From Flavonifractor sp. An10 (GTDB lineage: Bacteria; Bacillota; Clostridia; Oscillospirales; Oscillospiraceae): a DNA stretch of 64,000 nt. Every line of letters begins with the position of its first letter. Position 1 is the first letter of the stretch. The DNA is taken from assembly GCF_002161215.1 (NCBI RefSeq), contig NZ_NFMB01000010.1, forward strand, positions 1 through 64,000, given 5' to 3'. A program made the position numbers and the translations under genes. Below the pieces are notes generated by a model. The model worked only from the letters and a program-made list of their open reading frames with translations. It was not told the DNA's origin and made no database searches. This document shows positions 16,801 through 23,833 of this stretch, one piece after another.

Positions 16801-17767
16801 TGGGATAATACCGCTCGTCAATTTGGGCGGCTACGTCATCCTCCGCAGTATAAGGTCTAATTGTGGTAGTACCGCCTTGCTCTTCATTAGCAAGAGAACT
16901 GCTGGCTACATAGGAAGTTCCTTCGCCTTCCGGGTTATCAGCAGGATTAAACCCGATAAAGGTTCCTCCGTTAACTTCGATTTCTGCCTCTTCACTTTTG
17001 TATGCGTCATCAATGCAGTTGATCACATAATTGACTTGACTCTCATTATTTTCAATATTCGACTTTGCAAGGCCAAATTGGCCGCCATTGATAGTTAAGC
17101 TTCCTTTTTCAACCTGAATTGCAGTGGGAGCGCCATAAAAATTACCGCTTTCTACAATGACTTCGCCACCAAAAACATCAATTCCGTAGGCACCATTTTC
17201 CCCACACTCAGCGTTGATAGTTCCATCTCCAATAATCCGAAGTATGCCGCCTGCATTCACCGAGAATAGGAGTGGATAGTACGGAATATTATTTGAATGA
17301 ACGCTTTCATCAAAACCAATCGTATATTTATTTAAATCCAAGGTGATACTCTTAGAAATCCTCATCTGTGGCTCCAGGTGTTTTCCTTCCTCACCTGCTG
17401 GTATAATCATTATGTCAGCTATAAGCCTTACAGTATCGCCCTCCCCGGCCTCATCAATTGCGTCCTGAAGGGTCGTGAACGTCTTACCGTTCACTTCCGC
17501 GACATAATTCTCCGCCTGCGGCTCGGTTTCCGCGTCAGAAACCTCTGCCGTCTCGGTGAGCCCCGTCCATTCCACCGTGTCGTCCACAGCCTCAGGCCCA
17601 TCAGGTTCATCAGCGGTATTATCCAGCGTATCCCCGCCGGAATCCTTCGTAGCCTCCGTGAGCTCAGACCACTCCACCGGGCTGCCCTCATCGGCCAGCG
17701 CGGCTGCGGGCAGCAGCGTCAGTACCAGGCACAGCGCCAGAAAGCTGGCCAGCAATCGCTTTTTCAT
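13817..17767 (-). CDS. Large SLH-anchored beta-helix surface protein
   Basis: Secreted protein of 1316 residues, the longest here. A signal peptide (1-25, ending ALADE) is followed by two near repeats (VEWSELTEATKDS and VEWTGLTETAEVS, about 30-75). A very long Asn/Gly-rich region with repeating LTINGGTF-like rungs (about 90-1000) predicts a right-handed beta-helix. Then come a Listeria-Bacteroides-type repeat (GYTFEGWYDG, near 1040-1065), a Ser-rich linker, and three SLH domains over about 1140-1316 (TRAMMAQVLYNLA, TREQLAVILYRYA, SRAELAQILARFA). The SLH domains should bind cell-wall polymer. GAGGAGG precedes the ATG. The N-terminal third is visibly less GC-rich than the SLH part, which suggests a mosaic origin. 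Adhesin or polysaccharide-binding roles are only inferred. Confidence 0.85.
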   Translation of the reverse strand: MKKRLLASFLALCLVLTLLPAAALADEGSPVEWSELTEATKDSGGDTLDNTADEPDGPEAVDDTVEWTGLTETAEVSDAETEPQAENYVAEVNGKTFTTLQDAIDEAGEGDTVRLIADIMIIPAGEEGKHLEPQMRISKSITLDLNKYTIGFDESVHSNNIPYYPLLFSVNAGGILRIIGDGTINAECGENGAYGIDVFGGEVIVESGNFYGAPTAIQVEKGSLTINGGQFGLAKSNIENNESQVNYVINCIDDAYKSEEAEIEVNGGTFIGFNPADNPEGEGTSYVASSSLANEEQGGTTTIRPYTAEDDVAAQIDERYYPTLQAAVNDAEAGDTVTLLKGTKEDIVIPKDAELALDLNSRALTNEDAVIPKEAALTLDLNGKTLTNVSGHTITNNGTLIITGDGTVDNVTHGKAAIQNEPGGIVVLNGGAYTRSKENGNDDADSGGNSYYNIVNHGTMEINNGVSVTQTGHFSSMIENGWYKGSENTGGQNSVLTINGGTFSGGLNTIKNDDYGELTINDGTFTSMSQAAFLNWNIATVNGGTFNAESASSGVILNGYLDDSMDQGELTINGGTFNAGEQNAVIATMNGAHSGDIEITGGTLNGSIVLTDNKGGAQLTITQDAKINGNVTNRGKADVAITDGATVSGQVSNDTNGTMSVVNSTVGSVPQDTTSDSIVIVNSYVDNVLTTNTRDKAIVVGGKTYDTMAKAIEAVGDGQTIYVLKDIPDAVGIAVPSSKNFTIDFGGHTYTLIGPGAGSSGTETNGFQLLKGSTITFKNGTIRIAENANDIKRIIQNYANLTLEDMHIYAENQVPDENYALSFNNGNITFKGDTDVITTSDETIAFDVCKFASYLSASVTFDESYTGTVNGRIVYDSTNADTHKLVIQGDGTFGTIEAANGAENAAKAGIEVTSGHFAEPVNEDYLADSVKARLESASNPEAPYSYYPSVEDAIAAAKPGDTVTAVNTEPGKTTYTVTLKFNDGRTDDLTYKVSEDTAIDLPTPRRSGYTFEGWYDGNTRVSDPYNVTKTVTLTAEWDYKDDDHGSSSSGSSSSVRRYNIEADAGRGGDISPDGRVRVRRGENQTFRITADDGWEIADVEVDGESVGAVERYTFENVRTDHTISVTFRQIVTEPEEPQTPALPFTDVSEGDWYHDAVAYCWENGIMDGTSGTAFAPNMILTRAMMAQVLYNLADGTASTVAGFPDVAASAWYADAVNWAAANGYVTGYDNGSYGPEDSLTREQLAVILYRYAGSPAPAGTLDSFADAASASDYAVDALRWAVGEGLLTGKDGGRLDPTGTASRAELAQILARFAQM

Positions 17768-17819
17768 AGGTTATCTCCTCCTCAAACAGTTTGGGCGGCT
17801 CCCCGCCCTGACCACATTT

Positions 17820-17840
17820 GCCAAAAGGTATACTTTTGGC
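17820..17840. promoter_or_regulatory. Palindromic operator-like site, downstream copy
   Basis: Arms GCCAAAAG and CTTTTGGC flank GTATA, a near-perfect 21-bp palindrome in the predicted 5' UTR of the large SLH gene, roughly 12-32 nt past the expected transcription start. A related copy lies upstream of the same promoter. A protein operator or an RNA stem would both fit. Confidence 0.5.
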
Positions 17841-17858
17841 ATCTGTTTAAGCGTCTTG

Positions 17859-17887
17859 ATTTTACCACGATAGTTCAGTGATATCAA
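17859..17887 (-). promoter_or_regulatory. Sigma-A-like promoter of the large SLH gene
   Basis: On the minus strand TTGATA and TAAAAT are separated by 17 bp, placing a start near 17852 and a leader of about 85 nt. It sits between two copies of the GCCAAAA palindrome. Confidence 0.65.
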
Positions 17888-17946
17888 CCACTTTAGCCGC
17901 AAATTTACATCAGAATAAATATTTTGTCATTTTCCCGGGGGCTCAT

Positions 17947-17978
17947 ACCACATTTGCCAAAAAGTATACCTTCCGGCA
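17947..17978. promoter_or_regulatory. Palindromic operator-like site, upstream copy
   Basis: ACCACATTTGCCAAAA followed by AGTATACC and TTCCGGCA repeats the first 16 bases of the downstream site (17811-17841) exactly, with an imperfect right arm. It lies 136 bp from the first copy, about 60 bp upstream of the -35 box, and just before the Nudix operon terminator. Confidence 0.4.
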
Positions 17979-17981
17979 GAC

Positions 17982-18015
17982 AAAAAATCCCCGCTTTCGC
18001 AGTGCGAAAGCGGGG
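17982..18015 (-). terminator. Terminator of the thyA-folA-Nudix operon
   Basis: Arms CCCCGCTTTCGC and GCGAAAGCGGGG around AGT, followed on the minus strand by ATTTTTTG, beginning 10 bp after the Nudix stop codon. Confidence 0.9.
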
Positions 18016-18024
18016 CGCTTTTGT

Positions 18025-18597
18025 CTATCCGTCCCGGCCCAGCAGGGCGCAGGCCCGGGCCAGCAGCTTGGTATAGATGCCGTCCATCTCCCACTCGTTG
18101 GTGTACGCCAGCAGGCCCTCGGCGGGCAGCCAGCCCACCTTGGTGTTCTCCCCCTCCCGGAAATGGAGGGGGTCGCGGTCGTCGGCGGTCAGCAGGTAGG
18201 TGACGTTCAGGTGCTGGTGGGAGGGCACCCATTCCCCCCGCTTCACATGGCCCCACACGGGCAGGATGTCCAGGGAGGCGATGGCGGTGCTCAGGGGCCG
18301 GATGTGCTCCACCCCGGTCTCCTCCCTGGCCTCCCGCAGGGCCACGGAGAGCAGATCCCCGTCCCCGTCGGCATGGCCCCCCGTCCAGGCCCACACCCGG
18401 TACAGGTTGTGGTGGGCCATGAGCACGCGGGTGCCGTCGCCGTTGACCACGAAGCCGGAGGCGGTCAGGTGGGCGATTTTGTTCTCCCGGGTGAGGATGG
18501 TGTCGGGAAAGAGGCGGAGGTACTCCAGAAACATGGCCTTGTCCCCCGCCTCCGCCTCATCCCGGGGCTCGTAGGCCAGAATGTCATCCAGGTACAT
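18025..18597 (-). CDS. Nudix hydrolase
   Basis: Cytoplasmic hydrolase of a nucleoside diphosphate linked to another moiety. The 190-residue protein has a Nudix box from about residue 77, TGGHADGD followed by ALREAREETGV, with the REXXEE core intact; the usual Glu early in the box is Asp or Gly here. Third gene of an operon with folA and thyA, suggesting nucleotide clean-up, but substrate cannot be told. ATG is chosen over a GTG nine bases earlier because GGAGG lies 10 nt from the ATG and only 1 nt from the GTG. It overlaps the folA end by 14 bp. Confidence 0.85.
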   Translation of the reverse strand: MYLDDILAYEPRDEAEAGDKAMFLEYLRLFPDTILTRENKIAHLTASGFVVNGDGTRVLMAHHNLYRVWAWTGGHADGDGDLLSVALREAREETGVEHIRPLSTAIASLDILPVWGHVKRGEWVPSHQHLNVTYLLTADDRDPLHFREGENTKVGWLPAEGLLAYTNEWEMDGIYTKLLARACALLGRDG

Positions 18598-19081
18598 GTC
18601 CGTCACGCCTCCGATAGGTCACATAGCGGAAGGGGATGCCCTCATGCTCCAGGGGCTCCCCCTCCTCCGCAATAAACCAGGACGGGTCGCCGTCCAGATT
18701 GGGGAAAAAGGCGTCCGCCCCTTCCCACGCCCTGCCGATTTTGGTGATATAGGCCGTGTCGCACCCGTCCAGCAGGGCGGCGTAGACACTGGCTCCGCCG
18801 ATGACGAAGGAATCCGCCGGGGCGGCGGCGCGCAGCGCCTCCAGCGACCGGAACACCTCCGCCCCCTGGGGGGCGAAGGCCGGATCCCGGGACAGGATCA
18901 GGTTCCGCCGGTTTTTCAGGGGCCGCCCGCCGGGGAAGGTAGCCAGGGTCTTGCGGCCCAGGATCACCGGGTGCCCGGTGGTGAGGGCCTGAAAGCGCCT
19001 GAGATCGGCGGGGAGATAGCACAGCTGATCCCCCCCCTTTCCGATGGCCCAGTTCTGATCCACCGCCGCGATCACATACAT
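18584..19081 (-). CDS. folA: Dihydrofolate reductase
   Basis: NADPH-dependent reduction of dihydrofolate to tetrahydrofolate, regenerating the cofactor oxidised by thymidylate synthase next door. The 165-residue protein shows the family pattern: IAAVDQNWAIGK at the N terminus, LPADLRRFQALTTGHPVILG (the substrate helix, with Asp in the active-site position), the loop GRPLKNRRN, and the NADPH-binding IGGASVYAALL. Length is typical. It lies 13 bp after thyA and overlaps the Nudix gene. Confidence 0.95.
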   Translation of the reverse strand: MYVIAAVDQNWAIGKGGDQLCYLPADLRRFQALTTGHPVILGRKTLATFPGGRPLKNRRNLILSRDPAFAPQGAEVFRSLEALRAAAPADSFVIGGASVYAALLDGCDTAYITKIGRAWEGADAFFPNLDGDPSWFIAEEGEPLEHEGIPFRYVTYRRRDGHVPG

Positions 19082-19094
19082 GCCGCCGCCCCCC

Positions 19095-19925
19095 TTACAC
19101 CGCCACCGGGATGGGCGTGTCCAGGGGGTGGAACCGGTAGCCCTCCAGGCGGAAGCTGTCCCTGGTGAAGGCGTAGAAGTCGGTGACGTCCGGGTCGATC
19201 CACAGCGCCGGGGCGTCGCAGGGCTCCCGGGCGATGATCTCCTCCACCACCGGCACGTGGCGGTCGTAGATGTGGGCGTCGGCGATCACGTGGAGCAGCT
19301 CCCCCGCCTCCAGCCCCGACACCCGGGCCAGCATGTGCACCAGGGCGGCGTACTGCATCACGTTCCAGCCGTTGGCGGTGAGCATGTCCTGGCTGCGCTG
19401 GTTGAGCACGGCGTTGAGGGTTTTCCCCGACACGTTGAAGGTCACCGACCAGGCGCAGGGGTAGAGGGCCATCTCGTGGAGGTCGTGGTGGTTGTACAGG
19501 CTGGTGAGAATCCGCCGGGAGGCCGGGTTGTGCTTCAGATCGTAGAGCACCCGATCCACCTGATCCATCTCCCCCTCGGGATAGACGTGCTTCACCCCCA
19601 GCTGGTAGCCGTAGGCCTTGCCGATGGAGCCGCTCTCGTCCGCCCAGGCGTCCCAGATGTGGGAGTTCAGATCGCGGATGTTGTTGGACTTCTTCTGCCA
19701 GATCCACAGCAGCTCGTCCACCGCGCTCTTGAAGGCCATCCTCCGGATGGTCTGCACCGGGAACTCCTCCCGCAGGTCGTAGCGGTTGACGATGCCGAAC
19801 TTCTTCACCGTGTGGGCAGGGGTTCCGTCCTCCCACCGGGGGCGCACCTCCTGCTCCGTGTCCCACACCCCGTGGGCCAGGATGTCCTTACAGTTCTGGA
19901 TAAACAGCTCGTCGGCGCGGCTCAT
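19095..19925 (-). CDS. thyA: Thymidylate synthase (ThyA)
   Basis: Methylates dUMP to dTMP with methylene-tetrahydrofolate, producing dihydrofolate for FolA. The 276-residue protein has the catalytic Cys in LYPCAWSVTFNV, where most ThyA proteins read PPCH, followed by LNQRSQDM (phosphate-binding Arg) and the dUMP-contacting NGWNVMQYAAL, AHIYDRHVPVV. The first part (KFGIVNRYDLREEFPVQTIR, LLWIW) is also family-like. It belongs to a divergent subgroup judged by the PCAW active site. The ATG is chosen because GGAGGA lies 6 nt upstream. First gene of the operon. Confidence 0.93.
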   Translation of the reverse strand: MSRADELFIQNCKDILAHGVWDTEQEVRPRWEDGTPAHTVKKFGIVNRYDLREEFPVQTIRRMAFKSAVDELLWIWQKKSNNIRDLNSHIWDAWADESGSIGKAYGYQLGVKHVYPEGEMDQVDRVLYDLKHNPASRRILTSLYNHHDLHEMALYPCAWSVTFNVSGKTLNAVLNQRSQDMLTANGWNVMQYAALVHMLARVSGLEAGELLHVIADAHIYDRHVPVVEEIIAREPCDAPALWIDPDVTDFYAFTRDSFRLEGYRFHPLDTPIPVAV

Positions 19926-19954
19926 GGCGTTCCTCCTCCATCTGCGTTTTGCCC

Positions 19955-19983
19955 AGCATACCACATTTTCCGGCAAAAGGCAA
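19955..19983 (-). promoter_or_regulatory. Promoter of the thyA operon
   Basis: On the minus strand TTGCCT and TATGCT are separated by 17 bp, with TGTGG just before the -10. The -10 lies about 30 bp from the thyA ATG. Confidence 0.55.
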
Positions 19984-20066
19984 ACCCTGCGGTTTCGTCA
20001 TTTTCTGTGGAAAAATCCCCCAGATCATGGTACACTGTAGGGGATCAAAGGAAGGAGTTGTCCGCC

Positions 20067-20597
20067 ATGAAGCAGCCTCTCCCCGTCCACGTGGGCCAGC
20101 GCAACGTGAAAACCGCCCTCTCCGCCTCCCTGTGCGCCCTGATCTACTACTTTCTGGGCCGCAACCCGGCCTTTGCCTGCATCGGCGCCATCTTCGGCAT
20201 GGGGGCCGACATGGAGCACTCCAGGCTCCACGGCGGCAACCGCCTGTTCGGCACCATCATCGGCGGATTTCTGGGGATCTTCCTCTACCGCATCTATCTG
20301 ATCTTCTACCCCGATGGCGGGCACCACCTGCTGCTGGTGCCCCTGCTCTTCGGGGGGATCGTGGTGCTCATCATTCTGGCCCAGTTCTTCTGGGTGGGGG
20401 CGGTGCAGCCCGGCGGGGTGGTGCTGTGCCTGCTGCTGTTCTCCATCGGGCCGGACAACTATGTCTCCTACTCCCTCAACCGCATGCTGGACACCGGCGT
20501 GGGGGTGGCCATGTCCCTGCTGATCAACTGGGCCCTCCCCCGGGAGCGGCTGGAGCGCTGGCTGGCCCCCTTCTACCGCCGCTCCCGGGGGGAATAG
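20067..20597 (+). CDS. Aromatic acid exporter-family membrane protein
   Basis: Small integral membrane protein (176 residues) with four or five hydrophobic helices and the N-terminal pattern RNVKTALSASLCALIYYFLG followed by PAFACIGAIFGMG, typical of the ArAE_1/FUSC-type exporters of Firmicutes. It lacks the C-terminal cytoplasmic domain of longer family members. AAGGAAGGAG lies upstream of the ATG, and a weak TGGAAA/TACACT promoter precedes it. Transcribed alone between divergent thyA and convergent S41 genes. Substrate unknown. Confidence 0.65.
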   Translation: MKQPLPVHVGQRNVKTALSASLCALIYYFLGRNPAFACIGAIFGMGADMEHSRLHGGNRLFGTIIGGFLGIFLYRIYLIFYPDGGHHLLLVPLLFGGIVVLIILAQFFWVGAVQPGGVVLCLLLFSIGPDNYVSYSLNRMLDTGVGVAMSLLINWALPRERLERWLAPFYRRSRGE

Positions 20598-20605
20598 CTG
20601 CGCGC

Positions 20606-22009
20606 TCACCCCCGCAGGCCGTAGTATTCACACATCCGGGCCACCGCCACCGGGGCCTCGGCGGGGTTGACCCACAGATCGGGGAGATAGCCCACCCCGT
20701 CCCGGTTCTCCATGGTCTCATGAAAGCTCAGGCCAGTGCCGAAAAAGAGCCACACCCCTGTGCGGGGGAGATAGATATCCATATTATTGGAAACCAGCGC
20801 GCATCCGCCGGTGGGGAGGCCCACCGCCAGGGTGTTCTCCACCGTGCGGAGGAACTCCACCGCGGTCTCCCCGGAGGAGGCGGTGCCCCCGTCGGTCAGC
20901 AGGAAGGTATAGCCCTCCCGCTCCACCCAGTTGCCCTCCTCCGTCCCGATCCCCCAGGTCCCCATCCAATCCGGCGGATAGTAGGATCCGTGAACCTCGC
21001 AGCCCAGCTGGCTGTACCGATGCCCGTCAACTCTGTGGGGCTGGGCGGGCTGGCCCGTCCACCCCTCGAACCAGCTCATGAGCCACCGGTCGCTGCCGCC
21101 GGGGTTTCCCCGCACGTCGAAGATCAGCAGGGGCGCGTCGGCGTACTCCCCGCCGCAGGAGGCAAACCGCTCCAGCTGGGCCTCCTCCTCCGGCGTGCGG
21201 GAGGACATGCGCCGGGATTGCAGCGTGGGGATGCCCCGGTATTCACTCTCCGCGAACACGAAATTGCCGCGGCCCACGGGTTCGCACAGCGTCCAGTCCA
21301 GCTCGTACCCGCCCAGGCTGTCCGGCAGGTCGCTCCCGTCGTGGCTCAGGGCGTAAAAGCCGTAGGTGATGGCCCCGTCCGGGCCGATGGTGGGCTTGAT
21401 ATAATCTTCATCCAGCCCTGTGGGGTCGTCGATGTACACGCCGGGGACATAATAGGGGGAAAGCTCATACGCCTCAATCAGGCGGCGGTTGTCAACGACG
21501 AAATGCCCGTCTCGCACCACCGGGGACAGCACGGCATACAGGGCGTCCGCCACCGCGTCCGCCAGGGGGAGGGCGGGGTCGGCCTCCTCCAGCCGGGCCA
21601 GGGCGTCCTCCCGCAGGCCGTCAAACACCTCATCGCCGCCGAAGTACTCGTAGGCCCCGTAGGTGGTGCGCAGGAGGGTGAAGGCGGTCTCCACGTCCTC
21701 TCTGGCCTGCTCCAGGGTCAGATTTTCCGCCGGGTCATGGGGCGTCAGCAGTACCTCCATCTCCTCATCGGTGAAGGTGTGGTTCTGGTCGGTGAAGTCC
21801 GGCGTCCAGGCGGAGATGTCCAGGGGCTCCCCGTCCTCGATGACGGCCCGCCTTGTCTCGTTGACCTCGTCCAGAAAGGCGTGGAAGTCCACCGCCGCGG
21901 CGGGGTTGGGGTGGGCGAAGGGTCGCCTCCGCCGTGGGGACGGCGCCGGGGCCGGGTACAGGCGGCCAGCAGGGCCAGGACAGGGCCAGGGCAGGAGCTT
22001 CCTTTTCAT
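20606..22009 (-). CDS. S41 family peptidase, probably a lipoprotein with a garbled signal peptide
   Basis: Predicted extracytoplasmic serine peptidase. The 467-residue frame carries two S41 hallmarks: FDVRGNPGGSDRW (the D-R-G-N-P-G-G loop) near residue 300 and LLTDGGTASSGETAVEF near 375, with the nucleophile Ser in TASSGE. It has no clear PDZ domain. The ATG overlaps the mtaB stop in an ATGA. The N terminus reads MKRKLLPWPCPGPAGRLYPA, which is not a signal peptide, but another frame of the same bases reads VLALLAACT, a perfect lipobox, so at least two compensating indels have occurred here or in the sequencing. Annotate the first 40 residues with caution. Confidence 0.7.
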   Translation of the reverse strand: MKRKLLPWPCPGPAGRLYPAPAPSPRRRRPFAHPNPAAAVDFHAFLDEVNETRRAVIEDGEPLDISAWTPDFTDQNHTFTDEEMEVLLTPHDPAENLTLEQAREDVETAFTLLRTTYGAYEYFGGDEVFDGLREDALARLEEADPALPLADAVADALYAVLSPVVRDGHFVVDNRRLIEAYELSPYYVPGVYIDDPTGLDEDYIKPTIGPDGAITYGFYALSHDGSDLPDSLGGYELDWTLCEPVGRGNFVFAESEYRGIPTLQSRRMSSRTPEEEAQLERFASCGGEYADAPLLIFDVRGNPGGSDRWLMSWFEGWTGQPAQPHRVDGHRYSQLGCEVHGSYYPPDWMGTWGIGTEEGNWVEREGYTFLLTDGGTASSGETAVEFLRTVENTLAVGLPTGGCALVSNNMDIYLPRTGVWLFFGTGLSFHETMENRDGVGYLPDLWVNPAEAPVAVARMCEYYGLRG

Positions 22010-23298
22010 TTCACGACGCTTCCTCTCCATCCATCTCCATGTATTCCTGTAATTTCGACCTCTTTTATCACGTTGTGTAATCCCACGCCCTCGGCGTACA
22101 CCTCGGTGTAGTCGGGGGCGTGGCCCCGCCACAGGCCGTCCTTCTCCTCCTCGAAGAGCACCGGCGCGGTGCGGCCGATCCCCCCGGTCAGCCAGGCGGC
22201 CCGCAGCTCCGCCGCCACCTCTGCGGCCCGATGGGCCCGCTCCTCCTTTTCCGTCCGGGGCACCTGACCGGGCATGGAGGCCGCCGGGGTGCCGGTGCGG
22301 CGGGAGTAGGGGAAGATGTGCAGGGCGGAGAAGGCGCACTTACGCACAAAGTCCAGGGTCTGGGCAAACTCCGCCTCGGTCTCCCCGGGGAAGCCCACAA
22401 TCAGGTCGGTGGTGATCCCTGGCCGGTCAAAGTGGCCTCTCAGTAATTTTACACTCTCATAATACCGTTCGGAATCATATTTCCGGTTCATCCGCTTCAA
22501 TGTGGCGTCACAGCCGCTCTGCATGGACAGGTGGAAGTGGGGGCACAGGTTGGGCAGGGCGGCGGCCCGGCGGCAGAAGTCCTCCGTGATGGTGCGGGGC
22601 TCCAGGGAGCCCAGCCGCACCCGGCAGCCCGGCGCGGCGGCGCACACCCCCTCGACAAGATCGATAAGGCCCTGGCCGTTTTTCAGATCATGGCCCCAGG
22701 AGGAGATTTCGATGCCGGTGAGCACCAGCTCCCGGTACCCCAGCCCGGCAAGGCGCTTTGCCTCACAGGCGGCCTCCTCCAGGGGCAGGGAGCGGATGGG
22801 GCCCCGGGCGTAAGGGATGATGCAGTAGGTGCAGAAGTTGACACAGCCGTCCTCCACCTTGAGCATGGCCCGGGTGCGGCCCTCCAGCCCGCCGGCGGGG
22901 AGCCGCTCGTAGGTGCGGCGGCGCAGGGCGTCGTCCACGTCCACCACCGGCTGTCCCCCGTCGGGGCTCAGGGCCTCCAGAGCGTTCAAAAAGCCCATGC
23001 GGTCATTGGTGCCCATGACCAGATCCACCCCCAGCTTCTCCACCGCCCCGGGGTCGGTCTGGGCGTAGCAGCCGCACACCGCCACCACAGCGTGGGGGGC
23101 GCGGCGGCGGGCCTGGCGGATCATCTGGCGGGACTTCTTGTCGCTCACCGCCGTGACGGTGCAGGTGTTGATGATGTAGGCGTCGGCCTCCCCGTCGAAG
23201 GGGGCCAGGGTGTGGCCCCGGCGGGTGAGCTCCGCCTCCATGGCCTGGGTCTCGTACTGGTTGACCTTGCAGCCCAGGGTATAGATAGCAACTCGCAT
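22006..23298 (-). CDS. mtaB: tRNA t6A37 methylthiotransferase MtaB
   Basis: Radical-SAM enzyme adding a methylthio group to threonylcarbamoyl-adenosine 37 of ANN-decoding tRNAs. The 430-residue protein has the MiaB-like N-terminal domain with three cluster Cys (LGCKVNQYE, NTCTVT, CGCYAQ), the radical-SAM CVNFCTYC motif, and a C-terminal TRAM-like segment (TEVYAEG). The TLGCKVNQYE start and IIPYARGPIRS loop are typical of MtaB rather than MiaB or RimO. ATG chosen with AGAGGAAAAA upstream. Divergent from the HPr-like gene and overlapping the S41 gene. Confidence 0.93.
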   Translation of the reverse strand: MRVAIYTLGCKVNQYETQAMEAELTRRGHTLAPFDGEADAYIINTCTVTAVSDKKSRQMIRQARRRAPHAVVAVCGCYAQTDPGAVEKLGVDLVMGTNDRMGFLNALEALSPDGGQPVVDVDDALRRRTYERLPAGGLEGRTRAMLKVEDGCVNFCTYCIIPYARGPIRSLPLEEAACEAKRLAGLGYRELVLTGIEISSWGHDLKNGQGLIDLVEGVCAAAPGCRVRLGSLEPRTITEDFCRRAAALPNLCPHFHLSMQSGCDATLKRMNRKYDSERYYESVKLLRGHFDRPGITTDLIVGFPGETEAEFAQTLDFVRKCAFSALHIFPYSRRTGTPAASMPGQVPRTEKEERAHRAAEVAAELRAAWLTGGIGRTAPVLFEEEKDGLWRGHAPDYTEVYAEGVGLHNVIKEVEITGIHGDGWRGSVVK

Positions 23299-23370
23299 GG
23301 TTTTTCCTCTCGTGCCGCCGGGGCCCTTTGTGCAATCAAACAGAATTTCTTTCTTTTCTCCGGCGAACCA

Positions 23371-23398
23371 TTGAAATTTTGATTTCATCGACTATAAT
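23371..23398 (+). promoter_or_regulatory. Sigma-A promoter of the HPr-like gene
   Basis: TTGAAA and TATAAT are separated by 16 bp, giving a leader of about 70 nt before the HPr-like ATG at 23477. Confidence 0.8.
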
Positions 23399-23476
23399 GT
23401 GGGCATCCCTATTATAAGGCAAACCCGAATTCTTGTATAGGTCTTTCTCAAAGTGCGATTATGGAGGTGTTTTCAC

Positions 23477-23722
23477 ATGTCTGAATTTCTGGTCTCCCTG
23501 ACCTCGATTGATGATGTGCGCCAGTTCGTCAAGGCCGCCACCCACTGCGCCTGCGACGTGGACGTGCTCTCCGGCCGCTATGTGGTGGACGCCAAGTCCA
23601 TCATGGGCCTGTTCTCCCTGGATCTGTCCCAGCCGGTTCAGGTGAAGGTGCACGGCTCCGACGCCGACCGGGCGGCCTTTGAGCAGAGTGTGGCCGCCTT
23701 TGAGGTGAAGGAGGAGCAGTAA
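23477..23722 (+). CDS. HPr-like protein lacking the phospho-histidine
   Basis: 81-residue protein with the HPr fold length and the regulatory-serine site AKSIMGLFSLDL (Ser near 41), which in HPr is phosphorylated by HPr kinase. The segment that should carry the PEP-phosphorylated His (GLHARPA in HPr) is replaced by IDDVRQFVKAATH. It therefore cannot act as a standard sugar-phosphotransferase carrier. A Crh-like regulatory role is possible; this is inference. TGGAGG precedes the ATG, and it is monocistronic between a good promoter and terminator. Confidence 0.8.
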   Translation: MSEFLVSLTSIDDVRQFVKAATHCACDVDVLSGRYVVDAKSIMGLFSLDLSQPVQVKVHGSDADRAAFEQSVAAFEVKEEQ

Positions 23723-23736
23723 GTCTCCCGATGACA

Positions 23737-23767
23737 AGCGGACGGCCCGGGCGCCGTCCGCTTTTTT
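23737..23767 (+). terminator. Terminator of the HPr-like gene
   Basis: Arms AGCGGACGGC and GCCGTCCGCT around CCGGGC, followed by TTTTT, 15 bp after the stop codon. Confidence 0.92.
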
Positions 23768-23833
23768 GACGGTTTTCGTTTACAAGCCGCCCCTGCTGTG
23801 GTAAAATAATGTGTTTTTACAGGAGGAATCGCC

